From: Dendrophyllia cribrosa
Taxonomy: Eukaryota; Cnidaria; Anthozoa; Scleractinia; Dendrophylliidae
Direction: 5' to 3'
NCBI GenBank assembly: GCA_024195265.1
Contig: JAJLRJ010000006.1
Coordinates: forward strand, 18,773,001-18,837,000
Length of the DNA: 64,000 bases
In this document: positions 43,618-52,527 of the stretch, one piece after another
Numbering within the stretch: the first letter of the stretch is position 1
Layout of the letters: every line of letters starts with the position of its first letter
The notes under the pieces: generated by a model
Told to the model about the DNA's origin: nothing
The model's input: the letters and a program-made list of their open reading frames with translations, nothing else
Database searches by the model: none
Translations under genes and position numbers: made by a program

Positions 43618-44250
43618 TTTGGTGAATTAGCATTGACTGGCGTTGCTCATGCTCTTCCCTGGCTCGGGAAAAAAACAGTTGAAATGGGGAGATATGGAGC
43701 TAGTGAATTGTTGCGAAATAAGAACACTCAGAAAAAAGCATTAGATTTTGCTTTGGATAAGATGAAACCATTTCTTGCCAAAACCTCTTCCGATATGCTG
43801 AATCAACTATCCACTGCGATTAGACCAAACAGAAAATATAAGACAGATCGAGCTGATTTGGATGGAAGAGGATTGGATATTCATAACTTGATTGGGAAAC
43901 TACCAAAACCAAAGAAAGGTTTCACTCTTCCTGGACATAACTTCACTGGCCCGTATAACCCTTTGGAAAAACAAGTCAGATTTGATGATACTGGAAAGAT
44001 TCTTGAAATCTGGCAACAACCCACAGGAAAAACAGACGCAGTTGCTATGCAGCATGATGTGGATTATTCAGTTTGCGCAAAGAAAATCAATCCACATCAA
44101 TGTAAAAATAAAGCAGATAGAAAAATGGTTGCCGCTTTGGATTCCATTCCCTGGAAAGAAAGACAGTGGGGTCATGCTTTAGCGAGAAATACCATTGATG
44201 TAAAACAAAAACTTGGTCTCGGCGTTCCAAAAAACGGGAAAAGATTTTGA
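43592..44250 (+). CDS. PLA2-domain virion protein (-1 frame continuation)
   Basis: About 219 residues in the frame entered by a -1 shift at 43585-43591. That frame is also open upstream to 43522 but has no ATG before residues already conserved in the family (SQGGGFGELALTGVAHAL). The PLA2-like core has a calcium-loop-like LPGHNFTGPYNPL and the catalytic His-Asp in AVAMQHDVDYSVC, as in parvovirus VP1 and Polinton/adintovirus PLA2 domains that help particles cross membranes. The C-terminus is GLGVPKNGKRF and then TGA (44248-44250). A AAA AAC occurs at 44229-44235, five codons before the stop. Confidence 0.75.
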
Positions 44251-44293
44251 GTGAAGGCTGGACTCAAAATCTAGCAAATGAACTTCACCAGCC
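44229..44293 (+). promoter_or_regulatory. Candidate -1 frameshift signal with pseudoknot, PLA2 to integrase
   Basis: A AAA AAC (44229-44235) in phase (CCA AAA AAC), with a 6-base spacer. Stem 1 has 11 perfect pairs: AGATTTTGAGT (44242-44252) with ACTCAAAATCT (44262-44272). Stem 2 has six: GGCTGG (44256-44261, in the loop) with CCAGCC (44288-44293). The geometry is that of an H-type pseudoknot, and a -1 slip leads straight into the integrase frame. Confidence 0.65.
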
Positions 44294-45191
44294 AATCAGG
44301 AGAAGATTTCCAAAGAGAAGAGTTATTGCATATGGTGTTGACAACATTTGGGCGGCTGATCTGGTTGAGATGGGGAAATATTCGAAGTGGAATAAAGGAA
44401 TAAGATATCTCCTGATGGTGATCGATGTTTTCTCAAAGTTCGGTTGGATTCGCCCTCTGAAAGATAAGCGAGGACAAACAGTAGCCGATGCTTTCCAATC
44501 TATATTCAGGGAGCGAAAACCAAAGATGCTTTGGACTGATAAAGGAAGTGAATTTTTCAATGGAATTATGAAGGATGTCCTGAATAAGAATGGGATAAAA
44601 TTGTATACAACAGAGAATGAAGAAAAGTCATCTGTGGTTGAACGTTGGAATAGGACTATGAAGGAGAAACTCTTCCGGATGTTTTCTGCTAACAATAATA
44701 CAGTGTTTTTTGACAAACTAGATGAGTTAGTAGATCAATATAATCACATTTTTCATTCAAGCATTCGGATGACCCCAACGCAGGCTAGCGAACGGAAAAA
44801 TGAGAAAAAGGTTTTCGCTAATCTTTTCGGAGATATGATTTATGCAAAACACAACCCAGCAAAATTCAAGATTGGTGACAGGGTTAGAATATCAAAATAC
44901 AAACGAAAGATATTCGATAAAGGTTTCACCCCGAACTGGACAGAGGAGATATTTGTTATCGATGAAGTTTTAAACACAAATCCTGTAACGTATAGGTTAG
45001 TCGATCTGTTGGGAGAAAAAATAACTGGATCATTTTATGAAGCAGAACTCCAAAGGACAACACAAAGTGTATTTCGCATTGAAAATGTTATTCACCTCGA
45101 TCAGAAGAAAAAGGAAGCCTTGGTTAAATGGAAAGGATATCCTGATAAATTCAATTCCTGGGTTCCACTGAGTGATATGGAAAATCTCTGA
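44247..45191 (+). CDS. INT: Retroviral-type integrase with chromodomain, no ATG start
   Basis: About 314 residues. The DDE core shows Asp in IWAADLVEM, Asp in LWTDKGSEF and Glu in SVVERWNRTMKE. An SH3-like region follows (FKIGDRVRISKYK), then a C-terminal chromodomain (VIHLDQKKKEALVKWKGYPD, then FNSWVPLSDM) that may direct insertion to chromatin. It joins element ends to target DNA and makes the 6-bp duplication. No N-terminal HHCC zinc domain is visible. The first triplet overlapping the PLA2 stop is TTG. The first ATG lies after the first catalytic Asp, so an ATG-initiated product would be inactive. The frame is -1 relative to the PLA2 ORF. Confidence 0.92.
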   Translation: MSEGWTQNLANELHQPIRRRFPKRRVIAYGVDNIWAADLVEMGKYSKWNKGIRYLLMVIDVFSKFGWIRPLKDKRGQTVADAFQSIFRERKPKMLWTDKGSEFFNGIMKDVLNKNGIKLYTTENEEKSSVVERWNRTMKEKLFRMFSANNNTVFFDKLDELVDQYNHIFHSSIRMTPTQASERKNEKKVFANLFGDMIYAKHNPAKFKIGDRVRISKYKRKIFDKGFTPNWTEEIFVIDEVLNTNPVTYRLVDLLGEKITGSFYEAELQRTTQSVFRIENVIHLDQKKKEALVKWKGYPDKFNSWVPLSDMENL

Positions 45192-45220
45192 GATAGAATA
45201 TGAATGTTTCACATTCATAT

Positions 45221-45502
45221 TTATGAAATAACACCTTTTTCTTTCAATTCCTGATGGATTTTCTGGAGGAGATCACTTTGTTTTTGGAGTTCATTTTTAT
45301 GAATTTTGTATTCCTCTTGGAGATTGATAAATGATTCAAAGAGGAGTTCTATCATATCTTCCTCTTCTTCATTTTGCTCTGCTTCTTCCATCTCTGAATC
45401 AGAGACAATAAATTCCTCATCAGATGTTGTTGGGGTTTCATCTTCACTCATTGATTCATCCTCTGAGCAGGTGAGGTCGCTTCGCTCGCTTTCATCATCC
45501 AT
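45221..45502 (-). CDS. Acidic coiled-coil protein, unknown
   Basis: 93 residues from TCAAAATGG. The first half is Ser/Glu/Asp-rich (SEDESMSEDETPTTSDEE). The second half is predicted coiled coil (INLQEEYKIHKNELQKQSDL). It lies between the integrase and the right terminal repeat, convergent with the integrase. Confidence 0.6.
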   Translation of the reverse strand: MDDESERSDLTCSEDESMSEDETPTTSDEEFIVSDSEMEEAEQNEEEEDMIELLFESFINLQEEYKIHKNELQKQSDLLQKIHQELKEKGVIS

Positions 45503-45692
45503 TTTGAGTTACAAGATTAAAATGTTTAATAGATATCACTCCTTGTGGAAAAATGAATTTTATCTTCTCCTCCAAAAGGATAAAAAGTGGTTGATGAAGC
45601 AAATTTGAAATAAAAAACTTTTTCAGGAGAAAAAGTTTTTTTCCTGGAAAACTTTAGCTATTAGTCATTGATTTTCAGCTGTGAAATAGATT

Positions 45693-46274
45693 TCATTTAT
45701 ATTTCTTGATTTTATTGAATAAATCCACTTGAAAGGTTCTTTCATTTTTCCTCATTTTGGAAATGAAATTCAATCGTTTCAAGTCAATTGCATTTTTTTC
45801 CCCAACAGATAATTTTTTATTCTGTTCTTCCAAACAATAATCTCTGTTAATCGGAAATGCCACTTTACAGATAACGGAGATAATCTTGAAAAATGAAACA
45901 GTTTCCTCATTATATAAAATTTCTCTTTTTTTCCAATCAAATGCGATGTCCTCATCCATAAATAATATATTAACAATCCCTTTACCAAACTCATCCATGT
46001 TTGGAACTATTATCTTGAATTTATCAAACCATTCCTCATCCATTGGGAGTGAAGAAAATTCTGTATCTGATTGTTTTGATTTTGGTTTTGGTTCTCCGAG
46101 AAAGAATTTTTTCTTATCCGATCTTCTGGTGATAGATGTGTTTCCTTTTTTCAAAGCATTTGTGATTGCACAATTTGAAATGTTAAATTCTTTAGCAGCA
46201 GAATTGATAGAGGTGAATGTTTTGGTTTTTTTCCCATCTGAAATTGTAAAATGTTTGTCTGTTTGTTTCGCCAT
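45693..46274 (-). CDS. Terminal-repeat gene, putative NUMOD1-like DNA-binding protein (right copy)
   Basis: Protein identical to that of 30248-30829, carried by the right terminal repeat and reading inward. The two copies point toward each other. Confidence 0.75.
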   Translation of the reverse strand: MAKQTDKHFTISDGKKTKTFTSINSAAKEFNISNCAITNALKKGNTSITRRSDKKKFFLGEPKPKSKQSDTEFSSLPMDEEWFDKFKIIVPNMDEFGKGIVNILFMDEDIAFDWKKREILYNEETVSFFKIISVICKVAFPINRDYCLEEQNKKLSVGEKNAIDLKRLNFISKMRKNERTFQVDLFNKIKKYK

Positions 46275-46619
46275 TTTAGTTAAATATAAAAACGAAATAA
46301 AAAAATAAAATAAGATTTTATATATTTATTTCCTGAAAAGAGTGGACTAAATTATAGGAAATAAACAGAGGGGAAAAAGAGAGATAAGCCTATCTTTAAG
46401 ATAAAACTTCATGAAAAAATGGATTTTAGTTAGAAAAAAATAAAAATGAAATTGATTTTGAAGGAGATCTTCCCCTAAATGAAATTAATTTGAAGAAAAA
46501 TCTTTTCCAAATCAAAACTTTTATTGGAAAGAAAAATAAAAAAAAACAAATGAGTTTTTATTTTTTTCTTTCCAATAAAAGTTTTGATTTGAGTTTTCCA
46601 AAATGAAATTGATTTGATT

Positions 46620-46790
46620 CCCAAGTTTTCTGGGGATAAATTTTTTATTCCCATAAAGTTTTCTGGGGATAAATTTTTTATCCCCATAAAGTTTTCTGGG
46701 GATAAATTTTTTATTCCCATAAAGTTTTCTGGGGATAAATTTTTTATTCCCATAAAGTTTTCTGGGGATAAATTTTATCTTTCTTTATTC
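46620..46790. repeat. 33-bp tandem array, right (5 units)
   Basis: Five units with TTTTCTGGGGATAAATTTTT; the left repeat has three. Confidence 0.88.
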
Positions 46791-46798
46791 CCTCTCTG

Positions 46799-47232
46799 AG
46801 TAGATAGGAAAGAAGGGTTCTGGCAGACTCTTCAACCGCTGTTTTTCAAACAAAATTCATTTCTGATGAATTTTGTGGGATTTTAAGGGAACTGATGGAT
46901 TTGTTTGATTTTATGAGAATTTTTCATTAACGAATGTATCTGTTTGATTTTATGAGAATTTTTTGGTGAACAAGATGGATTTTGTTGATTTTTAAATAAT
47001 TGTACGATGATTTTTTGCAGAAAATATGAAAAATGCTGAAAATTTAGCAGCTTTTTTTTGATGATTTTGTTAATTTTTATGAGTCAGGATATGTAAATTT
47101 GGAACAATTTGCATGCGATCGCATGCAAATTCATAGTTAGTGATGAAAGTAGGAGAAAAGTGAAAAGAATTAGAAATTGTGTTAAAAAGGGGCGGTTGAA
47201 GAGTGTGCCAGAACCCTTCTTTCCTATCTACT
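46799..47232. repeat. 434-bp terminal block with its own inverted ends
   Basis: It begins AGTAGATAGGAAAGAAGGGT at 46799 and ends with the reverse complement at 47232. The mirror block is 29355-29788. The matching ends cover about 41 bp with two or three mismatches. Confidence 0.85.
47106..47131. promoter_or_regulatory. Perfect 26-bp palindrome in the right terminal repeat
   Basis: Mirror of 29456-29481 with the same inverted ATGCAAAT octamers. Confidence 0.5.
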
Positions 47233-47238
47233 TAAGTG
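47233..47238. repeat. Polinton target-site duplication, right
   Basis: TAAGTG, matching 29349-29354. Confidence 0.92.
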
Positions 47239-47282
47239 TACCAAGAGTTTTTACTCGAAGCTTTTTGTTCTGCTTTACTTAT

Positions 47283-48178
47283 ATACCAACAACACTGTTG
47301 TACTAGGTGTACTAAGCGTACTAAGGAGATTTTACGATACTTGTATACCAACAACACTGCCGTACTTAGCGTACTAAGGAGACGCTATGATACTTATATA
47401 CCAACAAAACTGCTGTACTAAGCGTACTAAGGAGACGCTATGATACTTATATACCAACAAAACTGCTGTACTAAGCGTACTAAGGAGACGCTATGATACT
47501 TATATAGCAACAAAACTGCTGTACTAAGCGTACTAAGGAGACGCTATGATACTTATATACCAACAAAACTGCTGTACTAAGCGTACTAAGGAGACGCTAC
47601 GATTTATATACCAACAAAACTGCCGTACTAAGCGTACTAAGGAGACGCTACGATACTTGTATACCAACAACACTGCCGTACTAAGCGTACTAAGGAGACG
47701 CTACGATACTTGTATACCAACAAAACTGCTGTACTTAGCGTACTAAGGAGACGCTACGATTTATATACCAACAAAACTGCCGTACTAAGCGTACTAAGGA
47801 GACGCTACGATACTTGTATACCAACAACACTGCCGTACTAAGCGTACTAAGGAGACGCTACGATACTTATATAGCAACAAAACTGCCGTATTAAGCGTAC
47901 TAAGGAGACGCTACGATACTTGTATACCAACAAAACTGCTGTACTAAGCGTACTAAGGAGACGCTACGATTTATATACCAACAAAACTGCCGTACTAAGC
48001 GTACTAAGGAGACGCTACGATTTATATACCAACAAAACTGCTGTACTAAGCGTACTAAGGAGACGCTACGATACTTCGAGTAAAAACTCTTGGTACACTT
48101 ATAACGGCAGTCTTTAATACTGAAACAAAACTGCTGTACTAAGCGTACTAAGCGTACTAAGGAGACGCTACGATACTT
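47283..48178. repeat. 53-bp minisatellite
   Basis: About 17 units of a sequence containing TACTAAGCGTACTAAGGAGA and ATATACCAACAAAACTGC; some units lack 5-6 bases. It is interrupted at about 48078-48125 by an inverted copy of the Polinton insertion site, and it resumes after the MITE at 48180-48335. Confidence 0.9.
48078..48125. repeat. Inverted, unoccupied copy of the Polinton insertion site
   Basis: CGAGTAAAAACTCTTGGTAC, CACTTATAACGGCAGTC and TTTAATA match, in reverse complement, the sequence left of 29355 joined to that right of 47232. TAAGTG occurs only once in it. It therefore shows the pre-insertion sequence. Confidence 0.75.
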
Positions 48179-48179
48179 A

Positions 48180-48335
48180 GAGTGATTTTCGTAAGACCGT
48201 TATTCAAAACAGCATCTAGCAATTAATCAAAATTGACCAAAATTAGCTAAAACTAAACAAAAGAAAACAATGGAATTAGTGTCTACTAGTGCCTACTAAC
48301 TTAGTAACTGTTTCACGGTCTTACGAAAATCACTC
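48180..48335. mobile_element. TA-flanked MITE in the minisatellite
   Basis: Inverted ends GAGTGATTTTCGTAAGACCG (21 bp), flanked by TA (48178-48179 and 48336-48337). It is 156 bp long with no coding capacity. Confidence 0.82.
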
Positions 48336-48337
48336 TA

Positions 48338-48548
48338 CCAACAACACTGCGTGCTAAGTGTACTAAGGAGATTCTACGATACTTGTATACCAACAAAACT
48401 GCCGTACTAAGCGTACTAAGGAGACGCTACGATACTTGTATACCAACAAAACTGCCGTACTAAGCGTACTAAGGAGACGCTATGATACTTATATACCAAC
48501 AAAACTGCTGTACTAAGCACTAAGCGTACTCAGGAGACGCTATGACAC
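48338..48548. repeat. 53-bp minisatellite, right part
   Basis: Continuation of the array after the MITE, about four units. Confidence 0.8.
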
Positions 48549-48810
48549 AACTGGTGTGTTTAAATCGAAGTAGGACAATAAACAATGGGGAGGGGTGTGT
48601 GACCCGTTTAAAATAAACCATAAAACTTTCTTATGCAAGTGCATGGGTATAGGCTACTTGTAGCCTCTTGTTTTTCCTTAAAAAAAGAAAAAAAAATGAT
48701 TATTAATCATCAACATCAACATTAAGTACTTCCTTAAAGTTAATAATAAAGGCTTTCCTTCATGTAGAAACATTGCATAGTTTTCAATGATGAAGTTGTT
48801 TATTTTACAG

Positions 48811-48897
48811 TGGAGAAGAGTGTCACTTCATGGGCTGCGAGTTAGGAGCTGGGACATGGCGGCAAGATGGATGGTGCAGTTTTCTACTCAGAGACTG
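48811..48897 (+). CDS. MBD-PHD-F-box-LRR gene, F-box end exon
   Basis: 29 codons after a TTTACAG acceptor: WRRVSLHGLRVRSWDMAARW and on. The leading Trp completes the F-box 'LW' begun in the exon ending at 27290, so the exons splice across the Polinton. It leaves in phase 0. Confidence 0.75.
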
Positions 48898-49126
48898 GTA
48901 GGGTCATTACAGGTTGTGAAGATTTGGTCCTATTAATGGGGTGGTCATGTGGTGGGGTCCCATATGTACTGAAGTCATATAATAAAGAGTACATTGTTCA
49001 TCTAACTTATTAGTACAGTGTAAAATGCAGTATCACATCTTTGCAGCCTATTGAAAAGCCCGTTTTATTTTTAAAGTTTGATTGATTATTATACTAGACT
49101 ATTTTGCATTGTTCCTACGTACACAG

Positions 49127-49275
49127 GATTTGAGGGGCCTTGTACATGGTAAGAATCTTGCTGATTCATGGTCAACCATTGGAAATGTGTTACGTCAGTT
49201 ATCTGGTCTCAAGTGGTTGGACTTTGGACTGGTACCAACATGGATTCTTCACCAAGTAACAGAATCTTCACCGGA
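49127..49275 (+). CDS. MBD-PHD-F-box-LRR gene, LRR exon 1
   Basis: DLRGLVHGKNLADSWSTIGN and LRQLSGLKWLDFGLVPTW start the leucine-rich repeat region, the likely substrate-recognition part. It leaves with two bases. Confidence 0.72.
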
Positions 49276-49334
49276 GTAAGAAGCCAACAAAACATTTTGC
49301 AGTGCTGTTAATTGTAGCCAACAAAATATGTTGT

Positions 49335-49405
49335 TTTGTGGAACTGTAGTGTTTAGTGCGTTGGTCTTTCATCCTGAAGGTCGGTGGTTTGAGAGCCTGG
49401 TCTCT
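49335..49405 (+). repeat. tRNA-derived SINE-like fragment
   Basis: A-box-like GTTTAGTGCGTTGG and B-box-like GGTCGGTGGTTTGAGAGCC at tRNA spacing. Confidence 0.4.
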
Positions 49406-49429
49406 GCCTTCATGTTGTTTCATCAGACA

Positions 49430-49915
49430 ATAAACTTTGCTTCACATCGACATAATGCTAGGAGTTACCCTGCACTCAAAATGATACCCCGTTCTAGAAA
49501 TAGGCCAATTTTTAATACCCGTTCTAGAATAAATGGCCGCTGATAATCTGAAGCTTTCGTGCGTTCGAAATATTATACCCCGTTCTAGGAAACGTCTCTA
49601 AAATGGATACCAGGGCCGTCATTAAGATTTGAGACAGGCGTTGCTCTGATCTTAACACCCGTAACAATCTTGTTGCTTCATCGTTCAATTTAACCTTAAT
49701 GACAGGCAAGATCACCCGTAACATCAAGGTCTCAAGTGCACTCACCCGTAACAGATGCTACGGGTGATGGCCCTTAATGACAGCCCTGGATACCCCGTTC
49801 TAGATCAGTAGCCCCAAAATCACGACCCCGTTGGGCGGCACATACCCGTTTAGGTATTTTGGGGGAGTACCCCCCCCCCCCCCCCCCCCCCGGGGGGGGG
49901 GGGGGGGGCAGTTAC
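49430..49915. repeat. CCCGTTCTAG-type dispersed repeat ending in C/G runs
   Basis: Repeated ACCCCGTTCTAG motifs, then CCCGTTGGGCGGCACATACC. It is the reverse complement of the family at 14935-15117. It ends in a run of about 22 C directly followed by about 17 G. Confidence 0.6.
49611..49788. mobile_element. hAT-like MITE nested in the CCCGTTCTAG repeat
   Basis: Ends CAGGGCCGTCATTAAG and CTTAATGACAGCCCTG, flanked by GATAC on both sides (49606-49610, 49789-49793). 178 bp. Confidence 0.7.
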
Positions 49916-50420
49916 CCTGTGATGGACTAGCATCTTATCCACGGAGGAGTAGTAGTAGCAATTACTCCTAGTTAAACTGGGTTATTTAGATCCAGTGGTG
50001 TGAGCCAACTGTGACTTGTGTGTGACTTTGCCAGGTTCTGTTGTGTGGTCTGACTGCATGTTCTTCAACAGTCCAACAAGTCTGAAAATTCAACAGTAAT
50101 GACATTGCACTTCCCATATGTAGTTTGTTAAACGTATATTGGAGATCAGTCAGAAACAATAATAATAATAATCACTTTATTTAAGTGTCAAAGGTATCTA
50201 GCACGCGAGTACTAACACTACTCATATTAATTGTGGGTAATATTGCTGACATGAATTTGTGGGTAATATTGCTGACATGAATTTTACTCAGAAATGTGTG
50301 GAGTTTCCCAGTTGTTTGTGCTGCAAATTAGAGCTCATCGTGTTTCCTTAAAGATTCTTTAATACTTGTTTATATTCAATATGTAACACTAACTCATTGT
50401 AATGAACTTCTCTTTCACAG

Positions 50421-50477
50421 CCTGGAAGTCTTAACTGCAGAATGGATAAGTGACATTGACACTGAACCAGGAAAATG
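50421..50477 (+). CDS. MBD-PHD-F-box-LRR gene, LRR exon 2
   Basis: 57-nt exon: LEVLTAEWISDIDTEPGKW. Its phase joins to 49275 and 50971. Confidence 0.68.
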
Positions 50478-50970
50478 GTATGCTTAAGTTGATATTTCCT
50501 GGTCTGCATAGAGTAATACAGAATGAACTCTAAGAACACCTTTGACTTGGCAGATAATTCCATAACTCCGGGTAGTACATTTCTGTTTCTAATTTTTGCC
50601 ACTTAAACTTTCTTGTTATGATTGGTTTAATATTGGAAGAATAAAAATGGTGCCTGTTCTAACAGTGATGTGGGTTTTTATCACCACAACTTTTCATATT
50701 ACTCATACTGCTTGGTCAAATCATGTTATGTTTTATTCTTTACTCTTTCACTCCCAGAGTCAATTATGGAGACACGTAATGTAGTTCGAACCTTTAAGCA
50801 TATGGACAAAATGCTATGGTGTGACCATTCAAATGAAACCTCTTTAGCAGTACTTTTGTATGCATCCATTTGTTTTTCAATATTTTACAAAATAAAATTG
50901 GGATTTTGTTGAATTTTTGGCACTCTTGGGAGTTGTAAGGTTAAGAAGTTCCCTGTTTCTTCCTTATAAG

Positions 50971-51127
50971 GGCGTATACATCACAAATGGATTTTGGAAA
51001 ACTTGCACAGCTCTCTTCTCTCAAAAGACTTCAGCTGCGTGCAGCTTGTGACGGACTAACGCTTCCATCCTTCACCTTCAGTGGAGGACTCATGGCTCTC
51101 AGTAATCTCAAAGACCTCACTAAACTG
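50971..51127 (+). CDS. MBD-PHD-F-box-LRR gene, LRR exon 3
   Basis: It encodes AYTSQMDFGKLAQLSSLKRL, then LQLRAACDGL and LSNLKDLTKL, typical LRR strands. The acceptor is TTATAAG and the donor GTAAGAC. Confidence 0.72.
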
Positions 51128-51621
51128 GTAAGACTTGACAATCCGGTTTATATGTAGTTTTTATAGATCAACAAACAGGTACAGTATGTATACACGATGT
51201 GGATCTGGGTGTAGTCAAACTCATTGTTCAGAGAAGGTGTGTCCCCACTGCCCACATTAGTACCCACAATACGAGTTCTTCATGTTGTAATATTGATAAC
51301 ATTTGTTTTAATGGATTGACATTGTCTTTTAAAAAAGACAGTGTCTGTTTAGAGCAGGATAAAACAAGAATTCACGCATTGGTACCGTGCGTAGCTTTCT
51401 GTTCTCTTACTAGTAATGGAGTTAATACGCATCTCACCGAGTGTTTCTTTGAGGTTTTGTATTCCTGTCTGCTGAATAGGTACGTCGAATGCGGGGCGCC
51501 TCCCCTTGATATATTTTTAGCTGCTTGGAAAGATGGAAGGTAGCTATGCTAGGAAGCTATACTGAGGTGGAAGTTACTAACATTTTTTATGTTGATATAA
51601 TTTTGCTTTGAATTCTCACAG

Positions 51622-51729
51622 TCATTGACCACTCTAAAAAATGTTCCAAGCGCTGAATTTGGATTTCTGAGAGATCTGCCGAGTCTGGAGACACTTGAAA
51701 TAGGGGACTGTTCAGACTGGGATAAAGAG
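51622..51729 (+). CDS. MBD-PHD-F-box-LRR gene, LRR exon 4
   Basis: 36 codons in phase 0: SLTTLKNVPSAEFGFLRDLP followed by SLETLEIGDC. Confidence 0.72.
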
Positions 51730-52045
51730 GTACAGTAACAACTTAATTCCTCCCGTCAATCCCGCAGTTCTTCTACAAATACAAACGAACAATGGTATGA
51801 CCGGCCATATTCCAAAGCAAAATTGTTTATTTGTTGTCGCTCTATGTGCATGAAATATTAACTTATCTGCCTTTGAACCGAAATCAGGTGACAATTTTGC
51901 CAAATGAACATACGGAGTAAAATCACAAATAAAAGCACAGAGATAATTTACTTCAGTTTGCGGCATTCAATTTTTTTCCCAATGAAATCTGTTTCATACA
52001 AAATGTGAATTTTTTTCTTTGTTTTTGTCTTGTTTTTTTTTCTAG

Positions 52046-52146
52046 ACGTACGAGTGTCTTGGATACTTGACGAATTTAAAGTGTTTAAAATTAGAGTGTG
52101 GCAGCTCTCACGACGGACTTGCACGGGCCTTGAAGGGCATGCATAG
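52046..52146 (+). CDS. MBD-PHD-F-box-LRR gene, LRR exon 5
   Basis: TYECLGYLTNLKCLKLECGS, then an exit with two bases at AG|GTAAAC. Confidence 0.7.
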
Positions 52147-52227
52147 GTAAACCAGTATTAAAAGGCTTTGCACAGGTTACCAGCCCTAACTGTGTATGAT
52201 CCTTTAGCAGAGCTGTGTGTTGTCTAG

Positions 52228-52326
52228 CCTGCGCGCAGACTTATCCGATTTCCTTGTTCCCCGCGGAAAACGGGGAAAAACGTTTTCCGCGGAAAGCAAG
52301 GAAATCGGAGACGTCTGCATGCAGGC
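52228..52326. mobile_element. Short nested-hairpin MITE
   Basis: Ends TAGCCTGCGCGCAGAC and GTCTGCATGCAGGCT, with an inner palindrome CGATTTCCTTG...CAAGGAAATCG and TTCCGCGGAAA copies. Same family ends as 2608-2668. Confidence 0.6.
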
Positions 52327-52527
52327 TGTGTGTTTTCGTGGCGTTTGGGTGCACTCAATAATAAGCATTTTTTTTACAATTTTTAGCTTGTAGTACATGT
52401 TTCTATATTTGAATGTTCTCTCACACATGACAAAGCTTAAAGAAATGTTTATGGCCAAGTTGATATGATCATCATTACATGTATCATTGTCTATATGAAC
52501 CTTAGCATATTGCCCAGCTCGCCACGA

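Larger units (their letters stand above)
29355..47232. mobile_element. Polinton/Maverick (adintovirus-like) element, 17.9 kb
   Basis: A self-replicating DNA transposon and virus-like element with AG...CT termini, a 6-bp duplication, long inverted repeats and the diagnostic gene set: protein-primed PolB, retroviral-type integrase, FtsK/HerA ATPase, adenain-like protease, and major and minor capsid proteins. Genes left of 38488 run leftward, except for three small plus-strand genes. Genes from 38644 to 45191 run rightward. All large genes are open except the one at 35515-36040 and the ATG-less frames at 42999-45191. The two copies of the inverted-repeat gene encode identical proteins, so insertion looks recent. 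Confidence 0.95.
45563..47232. repeat. Polinton terminal inverted repeat, right (1670 bp)
   Basis: Reverse complement of 29355-30959, 65 bp longer because the 33-bp array has two extra units. Confidence 0.92.

Noticed and set aside
47109..47306. 65-codon ORF at the right Polinton end
   Set aside because: Lies in the terminal repeat and runs into the flank; no conserved counterpart of coding character.
47546..48117. Several ORFs repeating VLSVLRRRYD
   Set aside because: Translations of the 53-bp minisatellite.
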